Source of the DNA: Epiperipatus broadwayi
Lineage: Eukaryota; Onychophora; Udeonychophora; Euonychophora; Peripatidae
Direction of reading: 5' to 3'
Length of the DNA stretch: 64,000 nt
NCBI GenBank assembly: GCA_028023455.1
Contig: JAQFVV010000012.1
Coordinates: forward strand, 15,762,364-15,826,363
The notes under the pieces are model-generated. The model was not told the origin of the DNA. It saw nothing but the letters and a program-made list of their open reading frames with translations, and made no database searches. Position 1 is the first letter of the stretch, and every line of letters begins with the position of its first letter. The position numbers were made by a program, and so were the translations under genes. Shown one piece after another: positions 24,222 to 36,211 of this stretch.

Positions 24222-25762
24222 ATTTTAGAATAAAATTTTTTTACAGTTTTGAATGAGAGCTATGTTTTTATATCCAAGGCTGCATAGATCTGTGATATAA
24301 GTTTTGATATTATTTTTTTTATCGGATTCAAATTTACACAGATAGTTGTTCCTATACAAAAATGCCTTTAGATCAGCTAATTTATGAAACTTTGGTGTTA
24401 ATAGACTCCTGGCATATGGCACCTCAAATGTGAATAGTCTTCATGAGCATTTTATAGTTGAGGTGGGTGATTTCATGCTGTATGTATAAATCTAGGAACT
24501 TGATGCCTTTTAGGTTGATTTCATTCTCTCTGGTTCATTTTAATGAAGAGGCATTCGAGAAGTCCAGCTGTATTTCATTGATTTGCATTTCAGGAGCGCA
24601 AATAAGGCATTATCCATGTATCATATATATAATAAGGTAGGAATGAATTCAATGTATTTGGATAAGATTTCCTCCAATTTATTGAGCCCTATATTTGAGA
24701 TTATACCACTCTGGGGAAGACATATAGGCTAGCCGTCATCCATTATGTACTAAACATTGTTAGATAAGGTAATAATCTCATGGCTCCAATTTAAGCATTC
24801 AATGATAAATTCAGTTCTATGTGCAATATTAATATACTCAACTTTATCCAATGCCTCTTTGATAATTTGGATGGTTAATATATGTAGAATGGAACCATAT
24901 AGCTCAGTGATGTCCAATCATGCTAAGCAGTCTTACTTATTGAGTTGAATATTTTTAATTCTGCTAACACATTCGAATGAAGACTTGACAGTAAAATTAT
25001 TTTGGAAGCCTTATAGTAAGTAATAGGCTCTACTTGAAATTGATCACTAAGCATAAAGGGTGTTCAACTTTATATAATTTTATATTAGTGAATAGTCTGG
25101 GCAGAGTTGCAGCAGACAAGTAGATGTTAAAGTATTCACATTTCAAAAATGCTTTATTACAAAATTTATGTAGAATGGGAGACATAAATTTATCTTTATT
25201 GCTTTTTAGGTTGTAAGAGTCAATTGGTTTAAATCTTAGTTTATTAATTTGTGTATGCATCTTACTGGCAAAAGTCCTGTTTGGATAATAAAACGAACCA
25301 ATTCCTTTTATCCTCTTTTATTGTCACATATTCATGAAAATATTGCTTGGTAGACTCAATACATGTAAACCACCCCTTATCTTGCCCTTGTTTATGGGTA
25401 ACAGCACAATTTGATCAATAATAGCTTCCCTTTGCTTTCTGTCATTATAAATTGTTTTATTGTTGGCAGCAAACTCCTTCATTTGATATTTCTATATTCC
25501 ACTGACAAATCATGAGCCATAATTTAAAATCTTTAATATTATCAGATGGGTTTTTTTTTTTTTTTGTAATATTGACAAAGTTATAAGCAACAATGGGAGC
25601 TAACATTACTCTCTGCTTGTTAGTGAGAAAATTTATTTTCTTTGTGTATTTTGCTTGCAAATTAAGAGCCAAGACTCTGCATTTATCATTAATCTCAAAA
25701 TGATATATCCTGTAGGTCTGTAGTCCCCATATTTTACATTTATGTTGCTCTTCATTTTTCAA
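24222..25762 (-). pseudogene. Decayed reverse-transcriptase-like relic (non-LTR element)
   Basis: On the minus strand the reading around 24930-24780 gives LDITELYGSILHILTIQII...EALDKVEY, similar to palm block A of R2/NeSL-like reverse transcriptases (LD..NAFGSIPH). Lower down come LPQSGIISNIGLNKLEEIL (about 24706-24650), in the position of the 'QGcPLSP' block, and YMDNALFALL (about 24625-24596), in the position of the Y/F-x-DD box, with Asn replacing the second Asp. A further open piece (24422-24225) has FEVPYARSLLTPKFHKLAD just upstream. Many stops interrupt it. Assignment to a non-LTR RT is by motif order only. The clade is a guess. Confidence 0.45.
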
Positions 25763-26589
25763 AATTTTTTACAACCTTTAATAGTGTTTTTTTAGCAAGA
25801 AAGATTTTAATTGGAAAGTGATCTCTTGGTTAAAAATACCCTTAGATACATAAATTTGCCAACAATTAGTAAAAAAAAAATTGAGCTAACAATTTTTGAG
25901 GAATTTAATTCTTTCATGTAACACACAGGTGGACTTACAGAGTTTGTGAACCATCTTAATCTTTAGATAGAAACTCATTAGGTTGTATTATAATGTAACT
26001 TCAAGGATTTAGTGAGCTTTATCTCAGAAAATGTAATCCAAAATATATGTACAACTGTATTAGAGATAAGCTTTATATTGTATAATTAGTAAACTATGCC
26101 TTCTTATTGTTAAATTAAATTGGGATATATTTTGTATTATTTATTGTCTTTTTCTTTTTTTTTTTGGAGTAATGAATGTGTACAATTCTAAAACTTAATA
26201 AAAAATGGAGACTGAAACAGAATTATTTTCCAGTTTAAAATAAACCAAATTAGACATAAAAACATTAGAATGAGGAAAGAAGTTGTAAGAAATATACTGA
26301 AGAATAGAAAGAGAAATTATTAGATTATCTCAAGAAAGATGGTAAAGATTTAAATAATTTCAACTTAGAAGAGGAAAGAATATGAAAATATAGAAAAGAT
26401 TTGCTTAATTAGATGCTTAAAAACCTGCTTTTATTTGTGATGATATGATTGAAGATAGAAGAATATAGTTAATAATATAAATTAAATTATTATGATAGTT
26501 GTACTATTTTTGTCTCTTTTTTTTTTTGCATGGATATTTATATAAAGTTATTGGAATAAAAATATTAATTTTTTCTTTCTCTTTTTTAG

Positions 26590-26678
26590 TGTTAACAGAA
26601 TTATTTGAGTATATTAAACAGCAGCCTATGCCTAATATTGACGACATACAAGATCTTGCAAACAAATATGGTTTATGA
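26590..26678 (+). CDS. RPAP3: RPAP3-family protein, last coding exon
   Basis: The exon follows a pyrimidine-rich tract ending TTTTTTAG at 26589. Its first two bases (TG) complete a codon with the A left by the exon at 6148-6242. It then encodes LTELFEYIKQ, PMPNIDDIQD and LANKYGL, and stops at TGA 26676-26678. Family RPAP3 proteins end in a helix of the same type ('ALFNHIDKSG', then 'ELKKRYGG' in the human protein as I recall it), so both length and final Lys-Tyr-Gly agree. The last helix belongs to the C-terminal domain that contacts RUVBL proteins in R2TP. The two exons alone give about 60 residues, so most of the gene must lie before base 1. Confidence 0.68.
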
Positions 26679-26717
26679 TTAAGAATTTCCAGCTTCCTCC
26701 TCCTTTTGTATTTTTTC

Positions 26718-26723
26718 AATAAA
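26718..26723 (+). promoter_or_regulatory. Poly(A) signal AATAAA of the RPAP3-family gene
   Basis: The hexamer lies 39 bp after the stop codon and is followed by a T/GT-rich stretch. This would give a very short 3' UTR. AATAAA is common in AT-rich DNA, so its position is the main support. Confidence 0.5.
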
Positions 26724-27640
26724 TATGTTTCAAGTCACATGTTTACATTTTTTTGGACTTTCCAAAATTATTTTAAGTGCAACATTTAAAATTTTTATTC
26801 TAACGTTTTGAAAATATTTTTGAAAAGTTTTATATAGATTAGTAGATACTATCACTGAGTCTTGTGATGAACATATCTTTGTTAATAGAACTGTCCGTAA
26901 TATTCATGATCACCAGCTTTTTTTAACCTTCAACTTTTCCATTATTATTGTCTTTTTTAATTATTTCATATATATATATGATCTAATAAATGATGATTAT
27001 ACTTAATCCAAAAGTGAAAATAACATATTAATTGTGTCAGTCAAATGGCCATAGCCCATTCATTGAGAAAAATAAATTGCTTTTGTATTTTTTTTTCCCA
27101 CATAAACAGCTCTCATTCACTATTTGATGGCCTTGGTATTCATTATATAAATACCGTTTAAATTCAAAACCTTAAATTTTTACATTTTTTTAATAAACTA
27201 TTGGAATTGTTTGTTGTTAAAAATTGTCATGAATCTGGATTTTATATGTAAATGTTTTATTTTTATATTTGATTGACTAGGATTATTTGGTTGACATCCT
27301 TAGTATTGGCTATTCTCACTTTTTGGTTGATGGATTACAACATTATTTAGTATACAATGTTATTTGTTTTTTTGATTGAAATATTATTTATATAACACAA
27401 ATATGTATTTTTTTCTCTTAGCCAATGTTCTGTAAAATTTTATAATTAATGTTATCTTTATTTCTGTTTTATTTACCATTTATTATTATGATTATTATTT
27501 TTGTATTACATTTATCTTTTTAATATATTTGATTAAAAATTCCAAAAATTCCAATGAAAAGAAATTATTTAATTAATCATTATTAAATTTATTTTTCCTT
27601 CAAATCAATATTTTTAAAAAAAATTAATAATGTATTATAG
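26724..27640. other. AT-rich intergenic stretch downstream of the gene end
   Basis: Nothing was recognised beyond T-rich low-complexity sequence. Confidence 0.5.
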
Positions 27641-28420
27641 ACTGTAACGGGATGGGGTGGGTATCAAAAGTAAGAAAAACTGAACCTGGGGTGATGGCAA
27701 AGTTATCGTCAACCCCATGTCAATTTATAATCAAATATTAATAGTTTACAGAAGTATATATAAGTAGTATATTCAAAAGGAGCATGAGATCAAGAGATCT
27801 CCATGATCATTGGGAGATCAGAAGCTAACTCAGAAGAGCAACTAAAATATACATCAATCATATATCAACCAGCATTATCAATAAGTCAAAGTAAGTATAA
27901 TTCAATATACCATTCATCATCATTAATGATCCACAATAAAATATAATAAAATCTGTACAATTAATCAACAGTCAACTTTATGACTGGATCGGAAATGGGT
28001 CTTCTGTAGACCAGGCTAACTATTGAGCCTTTGCCAGCTTGGGCAATTATTTAAACATAACTTGGATGCACCATTTAAGTGCTCATCCATCAGAAATCAA
28101 AACAATAATGCTGGGACATAAAAACATACTGATCATCATCAATGCTCTGGCCACTTAAGTACCATTAATATACTGGCCAACTATAAACTTAAATTTTTAA
28201 CAAGACTAAAGTAAAATAAAAAATAATAGTGCATGGGCTTTAAAGAGTATCCTCTTTTGCGCCAACCAGGATGATGATTGATCATCTCTGGATGCCCCAA
28301 AGCACTAATTACACATCACCATTTATATATTCATCCCATGCTCAAATCTAGCTCAGAGAACATAAGCTCTATTACTGTATGTGACCAAGAGATGATGGAA
28401 ACAATTTTAACAAATAAGTT
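27641..28420. repeat. GC-richer, repeat-like segment, possibly LTR-derived
   Basis: The segment begins TGTAACGGGATGGGGTGGG (27643). It contains a TATATAAG motif near 27757 and AATAAAATATAATAAAAT near 27934, an arrangement seen in LTRs. It ends near 28400 with an AACAATTTTAACAAAT motif that recurs at 57082-57098. No second LTR, primer-binding site or coding region was found. Confidence 0.28.
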
Positions 28421-28549
28421 TATTAATAAGAATAAAAAACGAATTTAAATTAAGGTCTATATGGCTATACATTAAAATTAAGTCTTGTACAATAAAAAAA
28501 ATTATCACATTGGTGATTTACATAATTACTATTCAAAATTTAAATTGTT

Positions 28550-28870
28550 ACATGGATTTACATATATGTGCGCACAGACATGCAATTTCTATTATACAAT
28601 TAATCTATTTCAATTGACATTCAATAACAACAAAATGATCAAAATTTACATGTGTTATAATTGACAACATATGCACACATACATGTGTGTGCGTGAAATA
28701 ACCTATTTGCTACAAAATAATTATCAAAATCTTAAATTATATAAAAATACAATAAATGATTAAAGTTTCAGTTAAATGAAATACATTTACATAGTAGGTT
28801 TACTGAAACGCATATATATATAATTTGCACAGATATGCGATATATTAATTCATCTACATAACATTAGTAT
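28550..28870. repeat. Diverged 115-135-bp direct repeats with alternating purine-pyrimidine tracts
   Basis: Three blocks each start with an ATATGTGCGCACA-like tract (near 28563, 28670 and 28810) and continue with 'acaaaatgatcaaaa' or 'acaaaataattatcaaaat' type sequence. The tracts GCACACATACATGTGTGTGC and similar are nearly palindromic and could adopt Z-DNA or cruciform structure. Confidence 0.35.
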
Positions 28871-30108
28871 TTGATTTATCACAATAAAATTATCACAGAT
28901 TATTCTCGCAATTTAATTCTCTTTGCTGAATAGTCTTTTTTTTTTAAACTAGTACTATCAAATTTTTGACAGATGATTGTTGATTGATTTAATGTCTTTC
29001 TCTTTTTTTTGCAATAAACAAAAGATAAAATCGTTTTATAGAATTAAGAAAATATAAATTTCAAAATGCCTTTCTGCTTGATTAGTTAATGCTGATGAAG
29101 TAGGCAAGGTGAGAGGAAAATTGAATGCGTAAATTGCAGCTCTTCATGCCATGATAAGTAGACAGCCAAGCATGGACTATCAAGTACACAATGCTCCATG
29201 ATGCCGTGAGAAAATATCTCATTTTAAGCACTGCCCCTTCTAAGTACCTAGACAGATCATCCTCAAAGAGTAGTACCCAGAAAAAAAATAAAAGGCATTG
29301 AGTCAATCCTGCTCATCTCTGTGAGACTTAGGGGTATAAATGAGGTCTATTCATGAGACCAAGGCCTATTCATGAGGCCTATATATATTCACCACTGGAC
29401 TACTCTGGGAGCTCAACATCTAGGTCTAGACAGTGCCAAGCCTATACTTCAGAGCATCATGAACACACTGCATCCAGACAGCCCTGCTCAACTATACACC
29501 CACCATAAACATAAAAAGTACAAATTCACGCATCACTTTTAAAATGTCATTTTACTAAAGAAATTATTTAAAATTTCGTTATTATATATAACTCTACTCA
29601 CCACAGCTGTATATATGTTTATCTGGGCTTCTCTGCCTTTAGATAGTCAGCATATATATAATTATTTATTTAGCAAGCTGTTTCTTTTGGTCCATTAGAA
29701 AAATATAATCCATGTTTGTTGTCATCATCAGGTAAAAGTATGTAATCCATGTAAAATCTTGATTTGTAGTTGGTCTCTTTCTATCTAGGATTATTCCAGG
29801 CAAGCATCTATCTTGGTTTGATAGATTTCAGGCAAGAAACCGCCCTCTCTAAGTCTATGAATTTCAGCACAAAGAAGTGGGTCATTTTTCTCCATGTAAA
29901 TTTAAACTCCTGCAAGGAAACATTAGCAGCTCCTGAATCTACTGTCCTGCCTTCAACTACATCAGTTTATGGTAACTATTCTGACAACTCTCTACTACAG
30001 CTAACAAGAAACTGCAGCTATCCATTTTGGTCAGCTAATTTCTGCCACTTACTCAAAAAAATTTAGTAGCTAAGCTGTTCTGTTCAGCTCTTACAAAAAA
30101 CTACAATT
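28871..30108. other. Mixed-composition stretch, no recognised gene
   Basis: Two patches (29040-29510 and 29770-30060) are noticeably richer in GC and in short palindromic words such as the repeated 'cattcatgaggcct'. They look like transposon sequence, but no protein family or terminal structure was recognised. Open stretches there (29082-29306 minus, 29770-30066 plus) carry no domain. Confidence 0.4.
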
Positions 30109-30171
30109 CAGATTGTTCTCTTCAAAAATCACTATCCAGACTGTTCTCTTCAAAAATCATTACCCAGACTG
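30109..30171 (+). repeat. 28-bp tandem repeat, about 2.3 copies
   Basis: CAGAYTGTTCTCTTCAAAAA starts at 30109 and 30137, and a partial third unit starts at 30165. The two full copies differ at about three positions. Confidence 0.85.
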
Positions 30172-31417
30172 GAGCTAATTTAATTATCAGTCCTTTTATA
30201 GAATCATCTATGGTGGTAATAACACCTGGATTGAAAACAGAGTTTTTATTTTTATCTCTCTAATCCCTTTGAAAACATATACATGTTTTTACTTAGGGGA
30301 TTTCTAATAGATAAAAATTTTGTTTAATTAATTAAAAAATTTCAAAAATAAGTATGGTGTTTTTACATTTCAAAATTAGAATTACAAATAATATTCATCA
30401 GACCTTTTTAAAATATTTAATTTTACAATAAAATATTATTTTAAACCCAGAGTTATTTAACCCTTTACTTATCGTTATTTTATTTTAGGAAATATAGAAA
30501 AATATCTACAAAAAATTTATTCTGTGTTTATTTCTACTTTTCCTTTATTTTATGTATATATTTATGCACACACACTGTGTGTGCTATATAATCCAACTGG
30601 TTACAATACATATCAATATATTGTTTAGTATATATGCTTTAATATTATAGATAGGTACAGTGAAAAATAAGCCACCAATTAGTTAAAAATATTCTGAAAT
30701 ATCATACAGATAAAGTTGAGATATACCAATATAAATTTATATAGAATTGTATGACTATATATTGTAACTGAAAGCTCAGGTTGCAATTAGACGAGCAAAG
30801 GACGATGGGTTGAAACGAGTGTATTTATGTGGAATGTATTTGAGATTGGATGTAGCTGTATGGAAAGTAAACTAAAGTGATCATATATTTATTTTATACT
30901 TCTAAGAACAATAATAAAGAATTATTGTATAACATCGTGATATGTATAATTATTATTATTTACCAAAATAATCATAATGTGTTCTTATGTGCACAGACTG
31001 TATTGCAATGTGGCCGTATATAAAGACTTCATCTAAGTTAAACGAGTATATTTATTCAGATATAGCTAGCAATTAATTCTCTCATTCCCAGACTAAAGGT
31101 AAGGTCAAGTCAATTAATTCTCTCAGGGTTTTTAACTAAATCTAATTAAATTAGGTATTTAACAAAATATAAAATTATAATCTAATTATCGCACTGCACT
31201 GATGATACAAGTATTTAAAATTGTATGTAAATAAAAGTTTAATTAAACTGTAAATTCTATCAACAGTACTGGTATTTTTTTCCCCAGAATGATCACTCTA
31301 GAAAAAAAGCGTATTATAAAAAGAACATTTAAATATAAATTATGTAAATTAGCATAGCTAATAAAAAGAATCTGAGATTCTTAGCACACAGCAGTCAGTC
31401 ACAGTCAAGAGGAGGAA

Positions 31418-31563
31418 ATGGCTACTGAGAGTAAAATAATGTATTCTCATAAGGGAGAAAAGATAGTGCTGAACGAAGTTAGTTTTAATAAATTACTGTA
31501 CTGTTAAAGTTCAGATGGAAAGAAATTTGCATAGACTTTAATTAAAAGAGTAAACAAACTAAT
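31418..31563 (+). pseudogene. Possible FLYWCH-like zinc-finger relic
   Basis: ATG at 31418 opens a 29-codon frame (MATESKIMYSHKGEKIVLNE, then VSFNKLLYC), followed after TAA by SSDGKKFA and a second stop. The spacing of KGEKIVLNE-x-x-FNK-x-x-YC-x-SSDGKK recalls the start of FLYWCH fingers, which are common in invertebrate transposons. The remaining Trp/Cys/His ligands are not visible. The call is weak. Confidence 0.25.
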
Positions 31564-33824
31564 AGAAGATTAATGAACTGTTCAATTATCAGCAGTATGT
31601 GAAATAAGATATTTTCACACTAAATATGCTTTATCTAAATTTCCAAAAGTTAATAAGATAAATTATTGTCAGTAATTTAATTTTATTGTATTTGTTATAT
31701 TGTAAAATTAATGTCTCAGCAAAGAGAAATGAACTCACTGATATATATATATTTAAGTTTTGTGTATTTATTTATTTTCGCTGACACAGCTGAGATTAAA
31801 TCTCCCTGTGAACGTAGCACCCAGGTATGATTATGGTATCAAATGATTTTGTTGTACTTCATCATACTTTATTGAATTTTATATTACAACTAGAGATGAA
31901 AATAATAAATGATACAAATGGATTCAATAAAGAAAATTAATTTAATAAAATGGAAGTATGACCTCTTTTATTTCGATAATGTGTAAAAGATAATGATTTC
32001 AGTAATGGCAGATAACTATTATAAATATAACAATTTATTATTAATAACATTTATATAAAAACAAAATATTAGGGAACAAAAATATATACATCTACTATCA
32101 AAAGTTCTCTGGCAAAATAATTACAAATATTTGTTATCTTTAAATAATCTAACATTGGGTTATGATTGTGTGTATGGTCAAAAAAATGATGAAAATACAA
32201 AACCCTTTGTTGGAAATGGTTGGGCATTATTCATTCAATGCCTACTATTAATTACAGTTAGATAGGAATGTTTTACAATATGTTCTTCATTTTTTCACAG
32301 TGACAATCCAATGGTAACCTCATTTCTAAGATCAGTCTAGTTCCACAACCTTTTAGAAACAAGGATATTGTTTATATAGTAGTCATATCAATACTATATA
32401 AGTACATAACTTCATAAAATCTGACCATTGTATCATAGTGGCATGACTGGCTACATTGTCTGGTTCATATTTTTTATTAAAGTTTCAATATTTTGTTTGG
32501 AGCAAATCTCGATTAATAAAGTTTAGGATTATTCCACAAGAATGCTTTGCTGCACATTATAGCAGCCATAATCTTTACTAAGAACAACGAAGATAAATAT
32601 TCCCTGGTGATTTAATTATTTACTTGGGATGTTTCATGGCCGAATAATGTGAGGCTGAGAATAAGGTCAAATGAAACAAAGTAAGTTAAACATAATGGGT
32701 TTATAAATTAATTTAACTTCATGCAACCTATCTCCAATACAAAATATAACAGACATTACATTTATACCCAAAATTCACTAATAATATAAAGGTAGTTTCT
32801 TGTACCTTCTTGTATACTAGCAGTTTCTTGAGAACTTTGTTAATATTATAATTACAACAATAATAACTATAAATAAAATAATTCCATAATTTAAGAATAA
32901 AATTCAGTTAACAATCATTTTAATAAGTAATCCCCAAATTCCATGCACAGTTCAAAAGCATTATATTTCAGCATATTACACTTATGAAGCAGCATCCATA
33001 TATTATTGAAATTTTATTGGCAATAAATATCATATATACTTATATAAATTCACATGATGGAATAATCAATTTGGAAATTAAAATTCGAAGCACAGTTTAA
33101 TAGACAGATTTTTCCAAAAATTTTTTATTAAGTTACAATTATTATTCCTATTCTGTCTTGCGTGGTTGTAGCAGTCCATCTAGAAAAATTTATATAATGT
33201 CTTGTATTTCATGACTATAGCATCAATAATTATAAATCCATTATCTTTGGGTTGATGTTAGAACTAGTTTTGCATAAAATCCTTTAGGAAGCAATAATGG
33301 CATATTCTAATAGTTGGTGTTTATCACGTACATTACATGCAGTGATTTGATAATTTTAACAAGTTTAATTGCTCCAGCTGTAGTTCAGGGCCTCTTATTA
33401 ACTTACAAGACTTTAAACAGCTTTCATATATGAATAATTATATGTTGAATGTTAATCCATAATTTGTAAAAGTTTATAACATTCAATAAATCCATTGGGA
33501 GAGGCGGTTTTATTTCAAGTAAGTTATTCCAATTTCAGAAAAAATATGAATTATATGTAAAACATTCAATAAGCAATTTTATAAATTCTATTGGTAACTT
33601 AAAATAAGAATCACCAATCTTTTGGACCTCACAGATTATTAAATTCATAATTTGAAACACATGAATTTTTTAAAAATGATAAATACATTTGTAAAATAAT
33701 GATCAGAGAATTTTCATTTTATTAATATGAAATGCACCTATTTAATGGAACAAAATTATAAATACTTATTTAATCATAAAATCATTAAAGGTTGTTTAAT
33801 TGTAACAAAATTATTAAAGTTAGT
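31564..33824. other. AT-rich stretch, no recognised gene
   Basis: Only low-complexity AT-rich sequence is seen. Part of its right end may belong to the 3' UTR of the minus-strand hAT element that follows, whose border I could not place. Confidence 0.45.
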
Positions 33825-34522
33825 TTAATTATTACAAAATAATTGAAGCTTATTTAAGTATACATTTTTAGCGTGATATTTGTTCCTATTTGAAATAAGT
33901 TTATGGATTTTTGGCTCCAATGATGTTACTGCAAGATGGAAAACCAAATTTATTTCAAGCCGAGACCAGTACTGAGTTTTAATTGCTGCAACAGATGAAA
34001 ATATCTTTTTGCACAAATTGCTTTTTTACTCGGCAATGGGTATCACCTTTTATGAAGTGCCAAAAATGAAATCTTGATAAAGATGACTGGAGGTTAGCTT
34101 TAAGACTATTGTCAAATGATAGATCAATGAGTCTTTTTCATCCATGCTTAAATTGCTATCTTCAATGTTTGCTACAAATGGATTATCCAAATAATGTCAT
34201 GTCTGGGATCTCCTTTCTTTGGGTAATAACCAAAAGATTCTATAAGTGATGTTGAACAGTGGTTGCCAGTTGACATTTCATATATTCTTGAAAAGGTTAC
34301 CCACTCATCGTTGGACAAAAGATTTTGATATTTCAGATTATTTTGCTGCTTGAAAAATAATTTGACTTCCTCATACAGGGTAAACAGTTGGGTATTTTGT
34401 TCCTTGACAGCCATCTCATCTAAGTATGAAAAAGAACATGAGTATACTGGGAACCCTTTCTTCACAAAGTACCTCAAAAATTTGAGAATTGAGTGCTTTG
34501 TATTGAATTTCATTTATAATTT

Positions 34523-34760
34523 AATATTCAAAATACAAGTATAATTTATGTACTTTGAATTTAGATTAATATAGGGGATTTGAACACAGACTTTCAAACT
34601 TCCTTCAGCTATCCACTAGCTCATATAACCAATACACATGACCACTCGTGTGAAAAAGATAAACAATCTCCAATATACATATTTCATGCTGAACCAGCAT
34701 TCATCAGTTGGTCCAGATCATCATCTCCCATATATATAATCAGTGCTCAGTTAATATTAA
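34523..34760 (-). mobile_element. tRNA-related SINE-like repeat, copy 1
   Basis: The minus strand contains GAGCTAGTGGATAGCTGAAG (A-box-like) and, about 35 nt on, GTGTTCAAATCCCC (B-box-like), spaced as in a tRNA gene. About 110 bp on the 5' side of this tRNA-like core is also shared with the copy at 43.17-43.36 kb, including the motif TCAGTGCTCAG (+ strand). The shared block thus extends beyond the tRNA head. A V-SINE or a composite element is possible. It sits inside the minus-strand hAT relic. Confidence 0.55.
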
Positions 34761-34986
34761 GATAATAAATCTTCAAATGTTAATGGAGAAGCTTCAATCT
34801 ACTCCACCCTCCAACTCTTCAGCCATCCATACCGTGGAAAATCTGATGATAGAATGCCCAAATCCCTTGTTAATGCCAATATTATTATCATGCCTATGTT
34901 GAGTTTAAGTCAATTTGACCCTTCATGTATAAGACCTTGTCCACTTATCACAAAATATGGATGGGTAGGATACAGGCTGAATTTGT

Positions 34987-35050
34987 AATATTCAAATACA
35001 AGTATAATTTATATACTTGGAATTTAGAGGTAATATAGGGGATTTGAACA
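34987..35050 (-). repeat. 64-bp direct duplicate of 34523-34586
   Basis: The two 64-base blocks differ at only a few positions and both end in ATAGGGGATTTGAACA (+ strand), the B-box-like part of the SINE. It is a second, truncated SINE copy or the trace of a local duplication of about 464 bp. Confidence 0.8.
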
Positions 35051-36203
35051 TTTTTATAATTTTAATAACATCTGATATGTAATTTTACGAACATTTTTTC
35101 CACTGCACATTGCTATCAATGTATAATGCTGTGTGTAGACAAAATGTCTGGGTGATCAATATTTTTCCCCATTGCAACAATTCATGAAAGCTGTCTAGTC
35201 ATGTTTGCAACATTCCATGTTCCAAGAAAGTTGAGTGAATAAAGTAGTTCTTCCTATAATTCTCTTTCACACTCAACCCTTACAAAACTGTTCATTTATC
35301 AACGTGAATAAAATGGTAAATTTTAAACCATTTTTACAATTTGAATTTCAATAATTTCATTTTTGCACTTGCAGTGTTAGCAGACAGGAATTACTTTCAG
35401 TTTCTGATTAGCCTGCTTTCTCAAAATCTCTTCACAGATTTGTAACATGCAAGGTAATTAATTTTCCAATCATATACAGCTTTTATTTTCTGCAATCTGA
35501 ATTGCTATCAGATAAGCCTTTAATAAGGAATTATTTTCAATGGTCATTTTTGTTAAACTTTTTGCATATTTTCACGCATTCTTTGAAAACATTCAAGTGG
35601 CTTCTTAGCTAAATCTGGATATTTTGATAGTATCTTCCAAGTTTTGAAGGTTTCATGGCATCATTGGATAAACTCCCAGAACACAATACAAAGCCATAGG
35701 TCTATGTCAACACTGGGTTTTTGAATAAATTCAAATTTCAATTAGTTCAAATCATATTTTCTTGATAGTTTGAGGTTTTTTTTTCTGCCTCCAGTTTGAA
35801 GGTTCTTTCTAATGGTGCCTGACAAGGACTGGATGTTCTGATTCATGGTTATGTGATGCACACTTATTACTATGTTATTATTATTATTAGTTACAATCTT
35901 TTGCATTACTAAATGCAAAATATTCCTTTTTTTTCATTCATTATGGGTTTATTTCATTTGAATCTAAAACCAAATAAGGAATAATAGTTATCAAAGTCAA
36001 ACTATTTGATGTCATTAAATGTAACAGTTAAGGAAAATACACAATTAAGATCATACTTATCTAAAAAGAGCATCTGAAAAATAAAACAATCAGATGAGAA
36101 TCAGTATTGGTGGAGTGGCGTGACTTGTAATGATCGCAACAATACTGAAGCCACTTCAGTATTATTGTACTTCTCTTGTTTCTCCCTCTAGTACATTTCC
36201 TGA

Positions 36204-36211
36204 ATTTAGTG
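36204..36211 (+). repeat. Left 8-bp target duplication ATTTAGTG
   Basis: This is identical to 38996-39003 and directly abuts the inverted termini TAAGAGTTTCC (left) and the complement of GGAACTCTTG (right). Confidence 0.85.

Larger units (their letters stand above)
6243..26589 (+). other. 20.3-kb TE-filled intron of the RPAP3-family gene
   Basis: This interval is bounded by GTAAGT at 6243 and a pyrimidine-rich tract ending in TTTTTTAG at 26582-26589. It is phase 1: one base is left before it and two bases are taken after it. It contains a mitochondrial nad4 insertion, LTR-like remnants, an L1/Tx1 LINE, a complete hAT element, a LINE 3' fragment, a fold-back repeat and a minus-strand reverse transcriptase relic. 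The interpretation as one intron rests on the two flanking exons being adjacent in the same gene. Confidence 0.6.
33825..35800 (-). mobile_element. hAT element with ZBED/SCAND3-like transposase, minus strand, interrupted
   Basis: Reading on the minus strand, the N-terminus near 35760-35600 has SRKYDLN...LKFEF, followed in another frame by SNDAMKPSKLGRYYQNIQ, the BED zinc-finger segment typical of ZBED5/SCAND3-like transposases. The interior (34513-34172) carries FTLYEEVKLFFKQQNN and LLSNDEWVTF. The C-terminal dimerisation region (34016-33825) has KKIFSSVAAIKTQYWSRLEI and LEPKIHKL. Blocks are in the correct order but broken, and a SINE-like insertion splits the element at about 34.52-35.05 kb. 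Terminal inverted repeats were not found, so the outer borders are only those of the coding homology. Confidence 0.68.

Noticed and set aside
30572-30590. Short CA/TG palindrome as a regulatory site or origin
   Set aside because: A 9-bp-arm CA/TG palindrome is expected from simple repeats; nothing ties it to a function.
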